Program-made: the position numbers and the translations under genes
The notes under the pieces: model-generated
Database searches by the model: none
What the model was told of the DNA's origin: nothing
Seen by the model: the letters and a program-made list of their open reading frames with translations, nothing else
Part shown: one piece after another, positions 9,001 through 16,356 of the stretch
How positions within the stretch are numbered: position 1 is the stretch's first letter
How the letters are laid out: each line of letters begins with the position of its first letter
NCBI GenBank assembly: GCA_963664605.1
Contig: OY761536.1
Span: 1,550,001-1,614,000, forward strand
DNA length: 64,000 nucleotides
Source: JAHOYW01 sp963664605
GTDB taxonomy: Bacteria > Verrucomicrobiota > Lentisphaeria > Victivallales > Victivallaceae
Direction of reading: 5' to 3'

Positions 9001-9649
9001 ATCTATAGCTCATTGTTCGGCTACACATACTATGCCGGCGCTCAGTATGTACAAGATGATGCTTATTGGAGAACAATATTATTCAGGCTACTTCAAAGAC
9101 CGCAATCCTGAATTCCTGCCGCCAAATTCAAAAGAAGACTTGTATTATTACTCTTATGCTTTGCCTATGGATCGTTTGCGAGCCGAATGTTACTGGAAGC
9201 AGTGGGGTGCGGTGATGGTTTTTCTGCCCTGTTTGAAAAACCGGAAAGACCTTATGACGCATCCAACGCCTACAAGGGATATGTTGTCACGGATTATACA
9301 GGCGGATATGCTAGTATGGCCTTTGTTCTGCGATAGCAGAGAAGTTTATAAGACCTGGAAATTCCGTCGTGAATTTGGAATCAATGACGCAGGCGTAAGC
9401 TTCATGCCTTATTGGGAAAATAAAAAAATTACTTCGAATACTAAAGATGTTGTTGTCGGTTATTACAAAAACGGCGATAAATATCTTGTGTTGGTATCGA
9501 ACTTAAATCGAGCAGCTAAAGAGGTTGAATTGAATTTCAAAGGAATTACGTTGAAATCAGTCAGGAACGCCGAAACAAATAAAAGTATAGATAAAATGAA
9601 GGTCAGAATACCGCGTAACGACTATGTGGCGCTGAGGATAAATTATTAA
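6008..9649 (+). CDS. Secreted LamG-domain, glycoside-hydrolase-like protein (DUF6067/GH123-type)
   Basis: A 1213-residue exported protein. A signal peptide (MRILFYWLMFLSVFNSVAG) is followed by a beta-rich N-terminal region to about 285, a Lys-rich linker (KKASKIKLSKLEKIVLPKAE), and a LamG/concanavalin-like domain at about 300-530 (GAIELLVKAENW, WHHVAVSYSPDEVVLYVDGI, VSIVNMYDRPLSGQEVRAL). The C-terminal two thirds resemble the DUF6067/GH123-like TIM-barrel group (DTVLPPWTPVKYAKKRVSVW, AESEQNWWPKQRDDMIEV, GNIDGVYIDETQPIP), with acidic candidates in the YIDETQ strand. Glycan binding plus hydrolysis outside the cytoplasm is the likely role; the substrate is not predictable. The next gene begins three bases later, so both are one transcription unit. 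Confidence 0.75.
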   Translation: MRILFYWLMFLSVFNSVAGEKSFYLKSGDYELKISKKYKYTVRQVKYAGVILGTQSGFYGTVMAHGKGRYVGAGHGEGGFEKILKVELFADGKQVIPDDGKTYSAKKLLLRKISVFDKLCFKSEISLSPEGIIERKRFVATAKQPIHLLYIYLLCWNRSTDGWLAEGVDGKRYSGTFGTEFKGRSLWHLNKDVKWAANIDSKSGRGMLMYYPKPIIGQGRKSSFWEVKNAYNKYYLMLKTPKVFPAGYESPVYTLVLKGFSADKSNFLQKAEEAVKKASKIKLSKLEKIVLPKAEKNVEKKGDLQNAVCFSVDYTETTSTDAKVAAKKAGGDKNGTILLAKKAVFDFDNMAHTIRGLAVGTEGSTVKYSASGNLNPGKGAIELLVKAENWAWNDKKVHIFMQTSIPRTKGAGKLYLYKYKTSGLALYIELNKTGEKAFLNCPVKEWKDKSWHHVAVSYSPDEVVLYVDGIRRKAAQLGAVREWADAFYVGPASTKFGYEGKSTVSIVNMYDRPLSGQEVRALAKDRLPDLKMNVSAEDAALIGKRDTGKPSPWFKDRPKLGMKALEDDTVLPPWTPVKYAKKRVSVWGREYKLSGNGILEAIKATGALLLKAPIMLEITVNGKKQKLNFSDPEIVKQGRGRITLKRQSEVGTLKASIEYMIEFDGMVWSKLNIKPEKQKISEMKLIIPFSKENTKFIHYVGAPTVYESQDLVKNSFSRALGTKKGLLFKSGFKTNVWIGDNNRGLLWFAESEQNWWPKQRDDMIEVSRNNRGDVELVLNMVTENIPYGSRSELVYSFGLMATPVKPLPEGWRGETFSAQYDSFTKDWRGTCLIYWPNEWRWMMLDPEPHRALNVERNRTKIKRDSSEKRKIIPYWTRLHYPVKADEKINPDAVKMQKEWSTIPGRPGGGSHQMYRAACTSEWTDYLVWCVDQWTKIMGNIDGVYIDETQPIPNSKALSGGGYDDLKGVRRPTFEVFGSRNFIKRVTYNIWKRNNAVPSSIAHCSATHTMPALSMYKMMLIGEQYYSGYFKDRNPEFLPPNSKEDLYYYSYALPMDRLRAECYWKQWGAVMVFLPCLKNRKDLMTHPTPTRDMLSRIIQADMLVWPLFCDSREVYKTWKFRREFGINDAGVSFMPYWENKKITSNTKDVVVGYYKNGDKYLVLVSNLNRAAKEVELNFKGITLKSVRNAETNKSIDKMKVRIPRNDYVALRINY

Positions 9650-9651
9650 TA

Positions 9652-10728
9652 ATGTTTACTATTGAAAAAATTGAAGATTTCAGCTTGTTTATCGCTTCCG
9701 ATAAAGCTAGAGAATTAGTGGAACCAATGATTTTACGGGCAAAAAAGTTAAACCGGAAGTTCATTAATGATAATCCTCTACTCGCCCCGCAAATGCCTAT
9801 TACCGGAACTTTTGTCTATGCTCATCCTCCTAACTACCGGGGACGGCCTATGCATAACTATTCGGTACGCGACTGGATGAAATTGATGCGGGACTTGAGC
9901 AGGGCAGGGATGGATACGATAATCCTTCAAGCTTCTGTATGGAACGAACTGAATGAATGTTATTATCCGTCAGAGCATTTTAAAAACCATAAACAGTGGA
10001 ATGTGGTTGAGCCCATGCTCGAAGCCGCTGATGCCTCATGTATGAAAGTATATTTGGGTGGCTACGGCTCGGTTACAGGCTGGAAGGAACATTTGACTCA
10101 GGCGGATATAGAGCAGGAAAAACAAAACCAGGTCAGTTGTTTTCGCGAGCTGCTTAAGTACCGCAAGCTCTTTGATGGAATATATTTTGCTCCTGAAACA
10201 GCTTTTGCCGGAGCACGCGATTTGGAAAAGGAAAAGTTCCTCAATGAAATTTACCGGGAATTTTGCTTTGCGGTAAAACGAGAAGCTCCGGATAAGAGAA
10301 TCATGATGTCGCCGGCAACAAAATATTTTCCCGGAAAAATGCCGGAAATGATTGATTCATGGTTGACGATACTGGATAAAGTTCCGTTGGATATAATGGC
10401 TCCGCAGGATTCGATAGGCACTTGCGGAAACCAACTGATCCATCAGGAACAAACCTACAAGGCATGGTTGGAAATATGTAAAAAATGTGATATAAAATTA
10501 TGGTCAAATATTGAAATCTTTGAGCGTAATGAATCAATTGATGGAGTTAATCACAGCGTTAGCGCTTCTCCTGAAAGGGTTACGGCCCAGATCAACAATG
10601 CCGCGCCGTATGTGGAAAAACTTATCTGCTGGGAAGCTCCGTATTATATATTTGACAGTATGCCGGGAAGCAGCTCCCTGCGTGAGTTTTTGCAAGCTCA
10701 AAAGCAAAAGTTAACGCTTTGTCATTAA
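9652..10728 (+). CDS. DUF4434-like TIM-barrel protein, probable glycan-active enzyme
   Basis: A 358-residue cytoplasmic-looking protein without a signal peptide. Segments ITGTFVYAHPPNYRG, MKLMRDLSRAGMDTIILQAS, EPMLEAADASCMKVYLGGYG, FDGIYFAPETAFAG and LWSNIEIFER follow the beta/alpha order and acidic-strand-end pattern of DUF4434-type TIM barrels related to glycosidases. EKLICWEAPYYIF lies near the C-terminus. It starts three bases after the secreted hydrolase-like gene, implying a joint role in glycan breakdown, for example acting on imported products. I cannot name the reaction. Confidence 0.65.
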   Translation: MFTIEKIEDFSLFIASDKARELVEPMILRAKKLNRKFINDNPLLAPQMPITGTFVYAHPPNYRGRPMHNYSVRDWMKLMRDLSRAGMDTIILQASVWNELNECYYPSEHFKNHKQWNVVEPMLEAADASCMKVYLGGYGSVTGWKEHLTQADIEQEKQNQVSCFRELLKYRKLFDGIYFAPETAFAGARDLEKEKFLNEIYREFCFAVKREAPDKRIMMSPATKYFPGKMPEMIDSWLTILDKVPLDIMAPQDSIGTCGNQLIHQEQTYKAWLEICKKCDIKLWSNIEIFERNESIDGVNHSVSASPERVTAQINNAAPYVEKLICWEAPYYIFDSMPGSSSLREFLQAQKQKLTLCH

Positions 10729-10744
10729 ATATCCCTGAAACAAC

Positions 10745-10795
10745 TTGCTTTATAGAAAAATAAGTGTATTATGTTAACGTTGAGATATTAACGTT
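10745..10795 (+). promoter_or_regulatory. Promoter and TTAACGTT operator pair of the LacI gene
   Basis: TTGCTT (10745-10750) and TATTAT (10767-10772) with a 16-bp spacer form a promoter. Two copies of the palindromic-core octamer TTAACGTT follow at 10774-10781 and 10788-10795, 14 bp apart and overlapping the expected start site. This is a typical layout for LacI-family autorepression. Confidence 0.6.
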
Positions 10796-10810
10796 ATTCA
10801 GGTACTTTTT

Positions 10811-11830
10811 ATGGCAAGTTTAAAAGATATAGCCTCTAAAACTGGATTGTCCATGAATACGGTCAGCCGGGCGATACGGCGTAGTGGCTACGTTTCGGAA
10901 AAAGCGCAGAAGCTTGTTGACGCGGCGGTAAAGGAATTGAATTATCAGCCTAACCGGGCGGCGCAAAGTTTGCGTTCCAGCCGGAGTTATGACGTTGCCG
11001 TAATCAATATAGTCGATAATCCATCCGCCCACTGTGATTCCATGGCTATGGATAAAGTTTTCGGGATAAAGGAATATTTGAGTACTGTCAGCTACGAGCC
11101 GAATATGCATTATATGTACTCTTCGCCGGAATACTCTGCCGAAAGCGAAAAACTTTTTGCAAATATACTGCGCCAGAAACCTGCAGGAATAATTTTCCTG
11201 AGTGAAGCCGAGATGGCAATGAAATTATATGACATTGCGGAAGAATCCGGTATTCCGGCAATATTGATATCTTATGCCGGAAGTTTGAAATATGACAGCG
11301 TTTATGTAGATCGCAGACAAGGAGTTTACGATGCTGTCAAATATTTATTCGGAAAAGGCCGTCGCAATATAGTTTTTGCCGGCTATGGTGTCCGTGACCG
11401 TCGTATTGACGGTTATAAAGCTGCGGTCAGCGACCTTAAAATAGCTTCCCGGATAGTTGTTCCTACAGAGCAGGGGTTGAGCCGTAAACTTGGAGAAATT
11501 TTCCAGATAGGACAGGATACGGCGCTTAAAGTTTTGCGGGAACAGCCGGATGCTGATGCGGTGATTGCCTATTCTGATTATCTTGCTTCCGGTATTGCTG
11601 CCGGGTTTACCAAGCAGGGGAAACGAATGCCGGATGATATCAGCTTGATTGGTTTTGACAATCGCGAACTGGCAATGTTTTGTTCTCCTCCTCTTAGCTC
11701 TATAGCTCAGCCAAACCGTGAATTGGGGCAGTTAACCGCAAAGGCTCTTTTAAGCAAGGTCTTAGCTTCCAAAAGGGAGAAGATCAAAATCAACGTAAAA
11801 ATGGAACTGATCATTCGCCAGTCGGCTTAA
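10811..11830 (+). CDS. LacI family transcriptional regulator
   Basis: A 339-residue LacI/GalR regulator. The N-terminal HTH is clear (LKDIASKTGLSMNTVSRAIR, hinge region ELNYQPNRAAQSLRSSRSY). A sugar-binding core follows (ILISYAGSLKYDSVYVDRRQ, RRNIVFAGYGVRDRRIDGY, DADAVIAYSDYLASGIAAGF, DDISLIGFDNRELAMFCSPP, LSSIAQPNRELGQLTAKAL). It closes the glycan island and has its own promoter with a candidate operator pair. Likely targets are itself and a neighbouring or unlinked sugar operon; the ligand is unknown. Confidence 0.93.
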   Translation: MASLKDIASKTGLSMNTVSRAIRRSGYVSEKAQKLVDAAVKELNYQPNRAAQSLRSSRSYDVAVINIVDNPSAHCDSMAMDKVFGIKEYLSTVSYEPNMHYMYSSPEYSAESEKLFANILRQKPAGIIFLSEAEMAMKLYDIAEESGIPAILISYAGSLKYDSVYVDRRQGVYDAVKYLFGKGRRNIVFAGYGVRDRRIDGYKAAVSDLKIASRIVVPTEQGLSRKLGEIFQIGQDTALKVLREQPDADAVIAYSDYLASGIAAGFTKQGKRMPDDISLIGFDNRELAMFCSPPLSSIAQPNRELGQLTAKALLSKVLASKREKIKINVKMELIIRQSA

Positions 11831-11831
11831 A

Positions 11832-12548
11832 TTACTTATTGAGAATAATTCCTGTCAGGCCGCGAACTTTGGTATTATGGAGGCTGTCAGCTATTTTCAG
11901 AAGCTCATGGTCGCTGTAGGTTTCTTTTTCCAGCAGAGAATCATCGATGACTTCAACAGGATTAAACTGCTGGAGTGTCCAGTTTTCCAGTCCGGTTGAA
12001 GATAGTTCTTCGCGCATTAGCGCTAGATCTGTTTCTGAAAGTAAAGCTTTATGGACAGTTGTCCTTACATCAATAAAGATATTTTTATTAACAGCGAATT
12101 TTATGACTTTCAAAGTCTTCTCACCCAGCCCTGGTATATGACACTGAGATACCTTGTTGTATTTTTCCAGCGGAGCTTTGTAATCCACTCCCAGGGCATC
12201 GAGTCCGGCTTCTTCATGAATCTTTATAACTTGTTCCGGAATGCTGCCGTTGGTGTCGAGCTTTACCAGAAATCCCATGTCTTTTATTTTTCTGATGAAG
12301 CTCAAAAGCGGTTTGCGCAAAGCAGGCTCGCCGCCGCTGACTACCACTCCGTCGAGTTTTCCCTGACGTTTGGCAAGGAACCTGAAAAATTCATCTTCAC
12401 TGATAAGGGGCTGGCTTTCAGGATCGAATACCAGGCAGGGGTTATGACAGTAACCGCAACGGAAATTGCAATCCCCAACAAAAACTATACAAGCCATTTT
12501 ACCCGGAAAGTCCACCAGGGTAAAGCGCACCATGCCACGAATATTCAT
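11832..12548 (-). CDS. nrdG: Anaerobic ribonucleoside-triphosphate reductase activating protein NrdG
   Basis: A radical-SAM activase of about 238 residues that generates the glycyl radical on class III ribonucleotide reductase. The SAM/[4Fe-4S] motif CNFRCGYC (CX3CX2C) lies near residue 27, preceded by RFTLVDFPGKMACIVFVGD. GVVVSGGEPALRKPLLSFI is the GGE motif, and DALGVDYKAP follows. I place the start at the ATG at 12548 (MNIRGMVRFTLVDF); an upstream in-frame GTG at 12578 has no correctly spaced ribosome site and lies inside a hairpin. The nearest upstream genes on the same strand encode the small glycyl-radical protein and NrdD. Confidence 0.93.
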   Translation of the reverse strand: MNIRGMVRFTLVDFPGKMACIVFVGDCNFRCGYCHNPCLVFDPESQPLISEDEFFRFLAKRQGKLDGVVVSGGEPALRKPLLSFIRKIKDMGFLVKLDTNGSIPEQVIKIHEEAGLDALGVDYKAPLEKYNKVSQCHIPGLGEKTLKVIKFAVNKNIFIDVRTTVHKALLSETDLALMREELSSTGLENWTLQQFNPVEVIDDSLLEKETYSDHELLKIADSLHNTKVRGLTGIILNK

Positions 12549-12561
12549 TGTTAAACTATTC

Positions 12562-12602
12562 CTGCAATAAAAAAGCACTCCTCCTGAAAACGAAAGAGTG
12601 CT
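12562..12602 (-). terminator. Intrinsic-terminator-like hairpin between glycyl-radical gene and nrdG
   Basis: On the minus strand AGCACTC (12602-12596) pairs perfectly with GAGTGCT (12580-12574), with a 15-base loop, and is followed at once by TTTTTTA. The stem is only 7 bp, so it may be a partial terminator that lowers nrdG expression relative to the reductase genes. nrdG starts 25 bases downstream. Confidence 0.6.
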
Positions 12603-12617
12603 CTATAGATATAATCT

Positions 12618-12770
12618 TTATGCTACTTTGCACCCTTCTGCAGAGTATTTTGACTGGTAAGCCTTTCTGTCTTTGAATTCTTCTTTCTTACCTTTGTTCC
12701 AGTCTGTTACCGGTCTGAAATATCCGCAAACCCTGCTGTAAACTTCGTTCTTTTGTCCGCACTTTGCCAT
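12618..12770 (-). CDS. nrdD: Free-standing glycyl-radical domain of anaerobic ribonucleotide reductase (split NrdD)
   Basis: A 50-residue ORF, MAKCGQKNEVYSRVCGYF then RPVTDWNKGKKEEFKDRKAY, with its own ribosome site (AGGAG about 10 bases before the ATG). It matches the C-terminal glycyl-radical segment of class III ribonucleotide reductases, with radical Gly16 in the RVCGYF motif. The large NrdD ORF ends 46 bp upstream without this segment, so the enzyme appears split into a catalytic body and a radical-carrying peptide. Cys4 (KCG) corresponds to the last Cys of the usual two-CxxC zinc site. The separate ORF is seen directly; assembly in trans is inference. Confidence 0.88.
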   Translation of the reverse strand: MAKCGQKNEVYSRVCGYFRPVTDWNKGKKEEFKDRKAYQSKYSAEGCKVA

Positions 12771-12816
12771 CTTTGTTTCTCCTGTAATTTATTTGTTAAT
12801 TTGTTTTGTTAAGAAA

Positions 12817-14811
12817 TTATCCCACGACTTTTAACTCTTCTTCCACTTCCAATGGGCATTCCGCGTGTTCACCCGGTATATAACCGTGAACCGGGCAGAT
12901 ACTGAATGACGGAGTTATTGTGAAGTAGGGAAGACGGTAATTGCTTGCCACCCGTTTGACCAGGGCCGCAACCTGCTCCGGGTCTTCGATGCGTTCGCCG
13001 ATAAAACCGTGGAAAACGGTTCCGCCGGTATACATTGCCTGGAGGGGATCCTGCAAGTCCAGAGCTTCGAACAAGTCATCTGTGTAACCAACTGGTAACT
13101 GACTTGAGTTTGTGTAGTAGGGGTTGGTGTCTCCGGCACAAATAATATCCTGAAAACGTTTGCGGTCAAGGCGTGCCAGCCTGAAGCTTGTGCCTTCCGC
13201 CGGAGTTGCTTCGAGATTGTAAATATGTCCGCTGCTTTCCTGGAAATCCTGAAGTTTGTTGCGCATGAAGTCCAGAACTTTCATCGCGAAAGTATTACCT
13301 TCTTCATCGCAGATTGAACATCCAAGGAAGTTCAGACAGGCTTCATTCATTCCGACCAGTCCGATTGTGCTGAAATGATTGCTCAGGTCAGGCAGGTAGG
13401 TTTTAGTATACGGCAGAAGGTCGCCTTCGAGATAGCGTTGAACGACTTTGCGTTTAGTTTCGAGAGATTCCATTGCCAGTATCATAAGGTTGTTGAGACG
13501 GGCAAAAAATTCTTTTTCATTTTTTGCGATATAACCGATACGCGGCAGGTTGATGGTAACCACGCCGATTGACCCGGTTTGTTCACCGGCTCCGAAAAGT
13601 CCGCCGGTCTTGTTGCGCAGTTCACGTACATCCATCTGGAGACGGCAGCACATACTGCGGACGTCGCCGGGATTCAGTTCACTGTTGATGAAGTTCTGGA
13701 AATAAGGAAGTCCGTATTTTCCGGTAACTTCAAATAAAAGTTTAGCATTCTCGCTTTCCCAGTCAAAATCCTCAGTTATATTATAAGTCGGAATCGGGAA
13801 AGTGAAAATCCTGCCGTCACGGTCGCCCTGGCTCATGACTTCAAGGAATGCTTTATTGATCAAGTTCATTTCTTCCTGATAGTCACGGTAATATTTACCT
13901 TCCTGAAGTTCACCGCCAATAATTACCGGATTGTCTTTCAAATCTTCCGGAACCATCCAGTCAAAAGTTAGGTTGGTGAAAGGAGTCTGTCCCCAGCGGC
14001 TGGCAATGTTTAAACCAAATACAAACTGCTGGATGCTCTGTTTGATTTGACGATAGGTTAGTCCGTCTTCCCTGACAAAAGGCGCAAGCAGAGTGTCAAA
14101 GGAACTGAATGCTTGAGCCCCGGCCCATTCTGTCTGCAGAGTGGATAAAAAGTTTACTATTTGTCCCAAAGCCGTGTCAAAATGTTTTGCCGGGCTCGCG
14201 CTGGCGCGTCCGCAACTGCCTTTAAATCCTTCCTGTAATAGCTGGCGCAGACTCCATCCCGCACAATAACCGACGATGCCGCAGGAGAGGTCGTGCAGAT
14301 GCATGTCTCCGCTGGAATGGGCTTCCGCTATATCTCTGGAGTAGACATTTTCAAGGGTATAATGCGCTACCACACTACCGCTGACGTGGTTCAGTAAACT
14401 TGCATAGGAAAATCCGGCGTTGGAGTTTTCATTGACTCTCCAGTCTTCGCGGTCCAGGTAATCGGCAACCAGTCCCTGGACATCCATCATCATCTGTTTG
14501 CTCTTGCGGAGACTGTCATGCTGGGCGCGATACAGAATATAGGCTTTTGACGCTTTAGTCAAGCCGCGTTTTATGAAAGAACGTTCTACTAGGTCCTGAA
14601 CTATTTCGATATCGGGTATTTTATCATCACCAAAACCCATTTTTATCAGTTCAGAAAGAACATCTTTCGATATGGTTTGTGAAAGTTTTTTATTTGCCGC
14701 GCCTGTTACCTGTAGGGCTTTCTTGGCAGCTATAGTTATTCGTTCGATATCAAATTCAACAATACGACCATCACGTTTCTTAATCTGCTTGATTGTATTC
14801 CGGACTGACAT
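12817..14811 (-). CDS. nrdD: Anaerobic ribonucleoside-triphosphate reductase NrdD, catalytic body lacking the glycyl-radical tail
   Basis: A 664-residue class III ribonucleotide reductase reducing NTPs to dNTPs anaerobically. An ATP-cone lies at residues about 5-95 (IKQIKKRDGRIVEFDIERIT, IVQDLVERSFIKRGLTKASK). Barrel segments include DMHLHDLSCGIVGYCAGWSL, GRASASPAKHFDTALGQIVN, TPFTNLTFDWMVP and GSIGVVTINLPRIGYIAKNE. The C-terminus stops at Cys652-Pro plus 12 residues (CPVHGYIPGEHAECP), where related proteins continue through a final CxxC and the RVxGY radical site; that segment is the separate ORF at 12618-12770. Residue 642 is His where the first CxxC usually has its second Cys. Promoter region contains NrdR-box-like sites. 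Confidence 0.95.
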   Translation of the reverse strand: MSVRNTIKQIKKRDGRIVEFDIERITIAAKKALQVTGAANKKLSQTISKDVLSELIKMGFGDDKIPDIEIVQDLVERSFIKRGLTKASKAYILYRAQHDSLRKSKQMMMDVQGLVADYLDREDWRVNENSNAGFSYASLLNHVSGSVVAHYTLENVYSRDIAEAHSSGDMHLHDLSCGIVGYCAGWSLRQLLQEGFKGSCGRASASPAKHFDTALGQIVNFLSTLQTEWAGAQAFSSFDTLLAPFVREDGLTYRQIKQSIQQFVFGLNIASRWGQTPFTNLTFDWMVPEDLKDNPVIIGGELQEGKYYRDYQEEMNLINKAFLEVMSQGDRDGRIFTFPIPTYNITEDFDWESENAKLLFEVTGKYGLPYFQNFINSELNPGDVRSMCCRLQMDVRELRNKTGGLFGAGEQTGSIGVVTINLPRIGYIAKNEKEFFARLNNLMILAMESLETKRKVVQRYLEGDLLPYTKTYLPDLSNHFSTIGLVGMNEACLNFLGCSICDEEGNTFAMKVLDFMRNKLQDFQESSGHIYNLEATPAEGTSFRLARLDRKRFQDIICAGDTNPYYTNSSQLPVGYTDDLFEALDLQDPLQAMYTGGTVFHGFIGERIEDPEQVAALVKRVASNYRLPYFTITPSFSICPVHGYIPGEHAECPLEVEEELKVVG

Positions 14812-14929
14812 TTTTATTCTGATCTCCGTGAGTTAAAAAGTTAAAGATTTCTATGACAAAACGAATTTACTGCCAAGTCATAGCTGTGCCTGCGAGACCA
14901 GTTGATCCGCTCCTTCCGTAAGAATTAAA

Positions 14930-14978
14930 ATACTACATAATGTATGTGTGTCAAATGAAAAACCACAATATATTGTGT
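14930..14978. promoter_or_regulatory. NrdR-box pair upstream of nrdD
   Basis: CCACAATATATTGTGT at 14963-14978 matches the NrdR box consensus ACACWATATATWGTGT at 15 of 16 positions. A weaker copy, ATACTACATAATGTAT at 14930-14945 (12 of 16), lies 33 bp away start to start, about three helical turns, as usual for NrdR site pairs. It lies 119-167 bp before the nrdD start within the 381-bp divergent gap 14812-15192, in which I see no gene. Confidence 0.7.
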
Positions 14979-15192
14979 TTTTTTGTGGATTTCTGTATTT
15001 GCCTTTTTACCAAATACTTACAGTGATTATAAAAAATAAGGTGTAAAAATCCTTCTGCTGAAAGCATTACCTTTTTAAACAAAATATACTCTTTGCTGGA
15101 TAAGTTTTTTTTACTAAAAATATAGATGAAAACATTGATTTCATATTGTTAGCAGTATATCTTGGATAAAACTGATTGGAGGAATTAGTGAA

Positions 15193-16134
15193 ATGAAAAC
15201 AAAAATATTATTCTCATCGCTGGTGTTGTTATTGGTATGCAACATATATGCGGATAACGGGCATAAAGAAATTTCTGAATTATTTTTTGCCGTATTTAAA
15301 AAACAATTTTCGTCACGTCTGGTCAAAGATCTAGTCGCTCCGCATTTTGATAAATTTTTACGGAAAAGATTGCCGGACGACTTGAAGAAAACTGAAAACC
15401 TAACCGGGAAACTGTTTCTATTTGTCCTATCCGAATATCTGGAGGTAAATAAAAATAGAAGGAATATTGACTTTACAGTATATCCTCTAGCCAAAGGCTG
15501 TAAACACGGTATGATGAGATTAAGAAATGGTAATTTGATATCGGTCAAAGGCCGTTCATTTAATACTGGTATAGAACATAATTATTTAGTCAAAGTACAA
15601 ATGGGGCTCGGTACACCAATTGAAAAGATCATTTTTATATCAATGTGGAAGAGGAGCAATAAATTTTTAATCACGCCTGCACGGTGTGTTTTCGGCAATG
15701 AATCATTTGCAGATGCTGCTGGCCAACATTATAGCTTTAAATCAAGTAGTTTTCATTGGGATGAGAAAAAACTGAAAAAATTTGCAAATTTTTTGAGGAA
15801 AACAAAACAAGCCGATATTCCCGTAAGCTTAAAGGGTATGTTTTGTAATGATTTCAGCCGGAAAAAACATTTAATATCACATTATTCCGTATGTAAAAAG
15901 GGTGGTGATTATTATGGAGGGACTGAATTACTATTGATAAAACAGTCCAATCCTGAACAATGGATACATGCTGTCTTTCCCAAAATACTTGAAGCTCCCA
16001 AAGACTTAAAAAAGCAAATAAATCTGCAAGGTTATTTTCAGGAAATACAAAACACAAAGTTTTATGATAAGCTTAGCAAAGACGTTATCAATTACAAGTA
16101 TTTTGTTGTTACGTCGTGGAAATACCGGAAATGA
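15193..16134 (+). CDS. Secreted protein of unknown function
   Basis: A 313-residue protein with a clear signal peptide (MKTKILFSSLVLLLVCNIYA, cleavage likely before DNGHK). The mature part is basic and mixed alpha/beta (ELFFAVFKKQFSSRLVKDLV, HNYLVKVQMGLGTPIEKIIF, FRKTKQADIPVSLKG-like region). No catalytic motif or repeat is apparent and I do not recognise a family. A GGAGG ribosome site lies just before the ATG. It is divergent from nrdD and followed 222 bp later by another secreted unknown; the two share only the signal peptide type. Confidence 0.75.
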   Translation: MKTKILFSSLVLLLVCNIYADNGHKEISELFFAVFKKQFSSRLVKDLVAPHFDKFLRKRLPDDLKKTENLTGKLFLFVLSEYLEVNKNRRNIDFTVYPLAKGCKHGMMRLRNGNLISVKGRSFNTGIEHNYLVKVQMGLGTPIEKIIFISMWKRSNKFLITPARCVFGNESFADAAGQHYSFKSSSFHWDEKKLKKFANFLRKTKQADIPVSLKGMFCNDFSRKKHLISHYSVCKKGGDYYGGTELLLIKQSNPEQWIHAVFPKILEAPKDLKKQINLQGYFQEIQNTKFYDKLSKDVINYKYFVVTSWKYRK

Positions 16135-16356
16135 AATCCAGGCAGGGAAGAAATATCGTATTTCTCTTCGCTAATCTCAGTCTGCTTAGATGTTCTGTTG
16201 AATTCTTGGAGATACCCTTAAATGTGCGCAAGACATTTTTTCAAAGAACCTCGAAATTCTAATTAATGTAACCTTTTTCTTTTTGACGGCAACTATTATA
16301 TTATAGAACATGAGCTTCAGAAAAGAGATTGTGAATAATTTAAAAGAGGATAGAAT

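Noticed and set aside
12548..12578. Alternative GTG start of NrdG at 12578 adding ten residues
   Set aside because: The codon abuts the AGGAGG sequence with no spacing and lies in a terminator-like stem; homology begins at the ATG at 12548.
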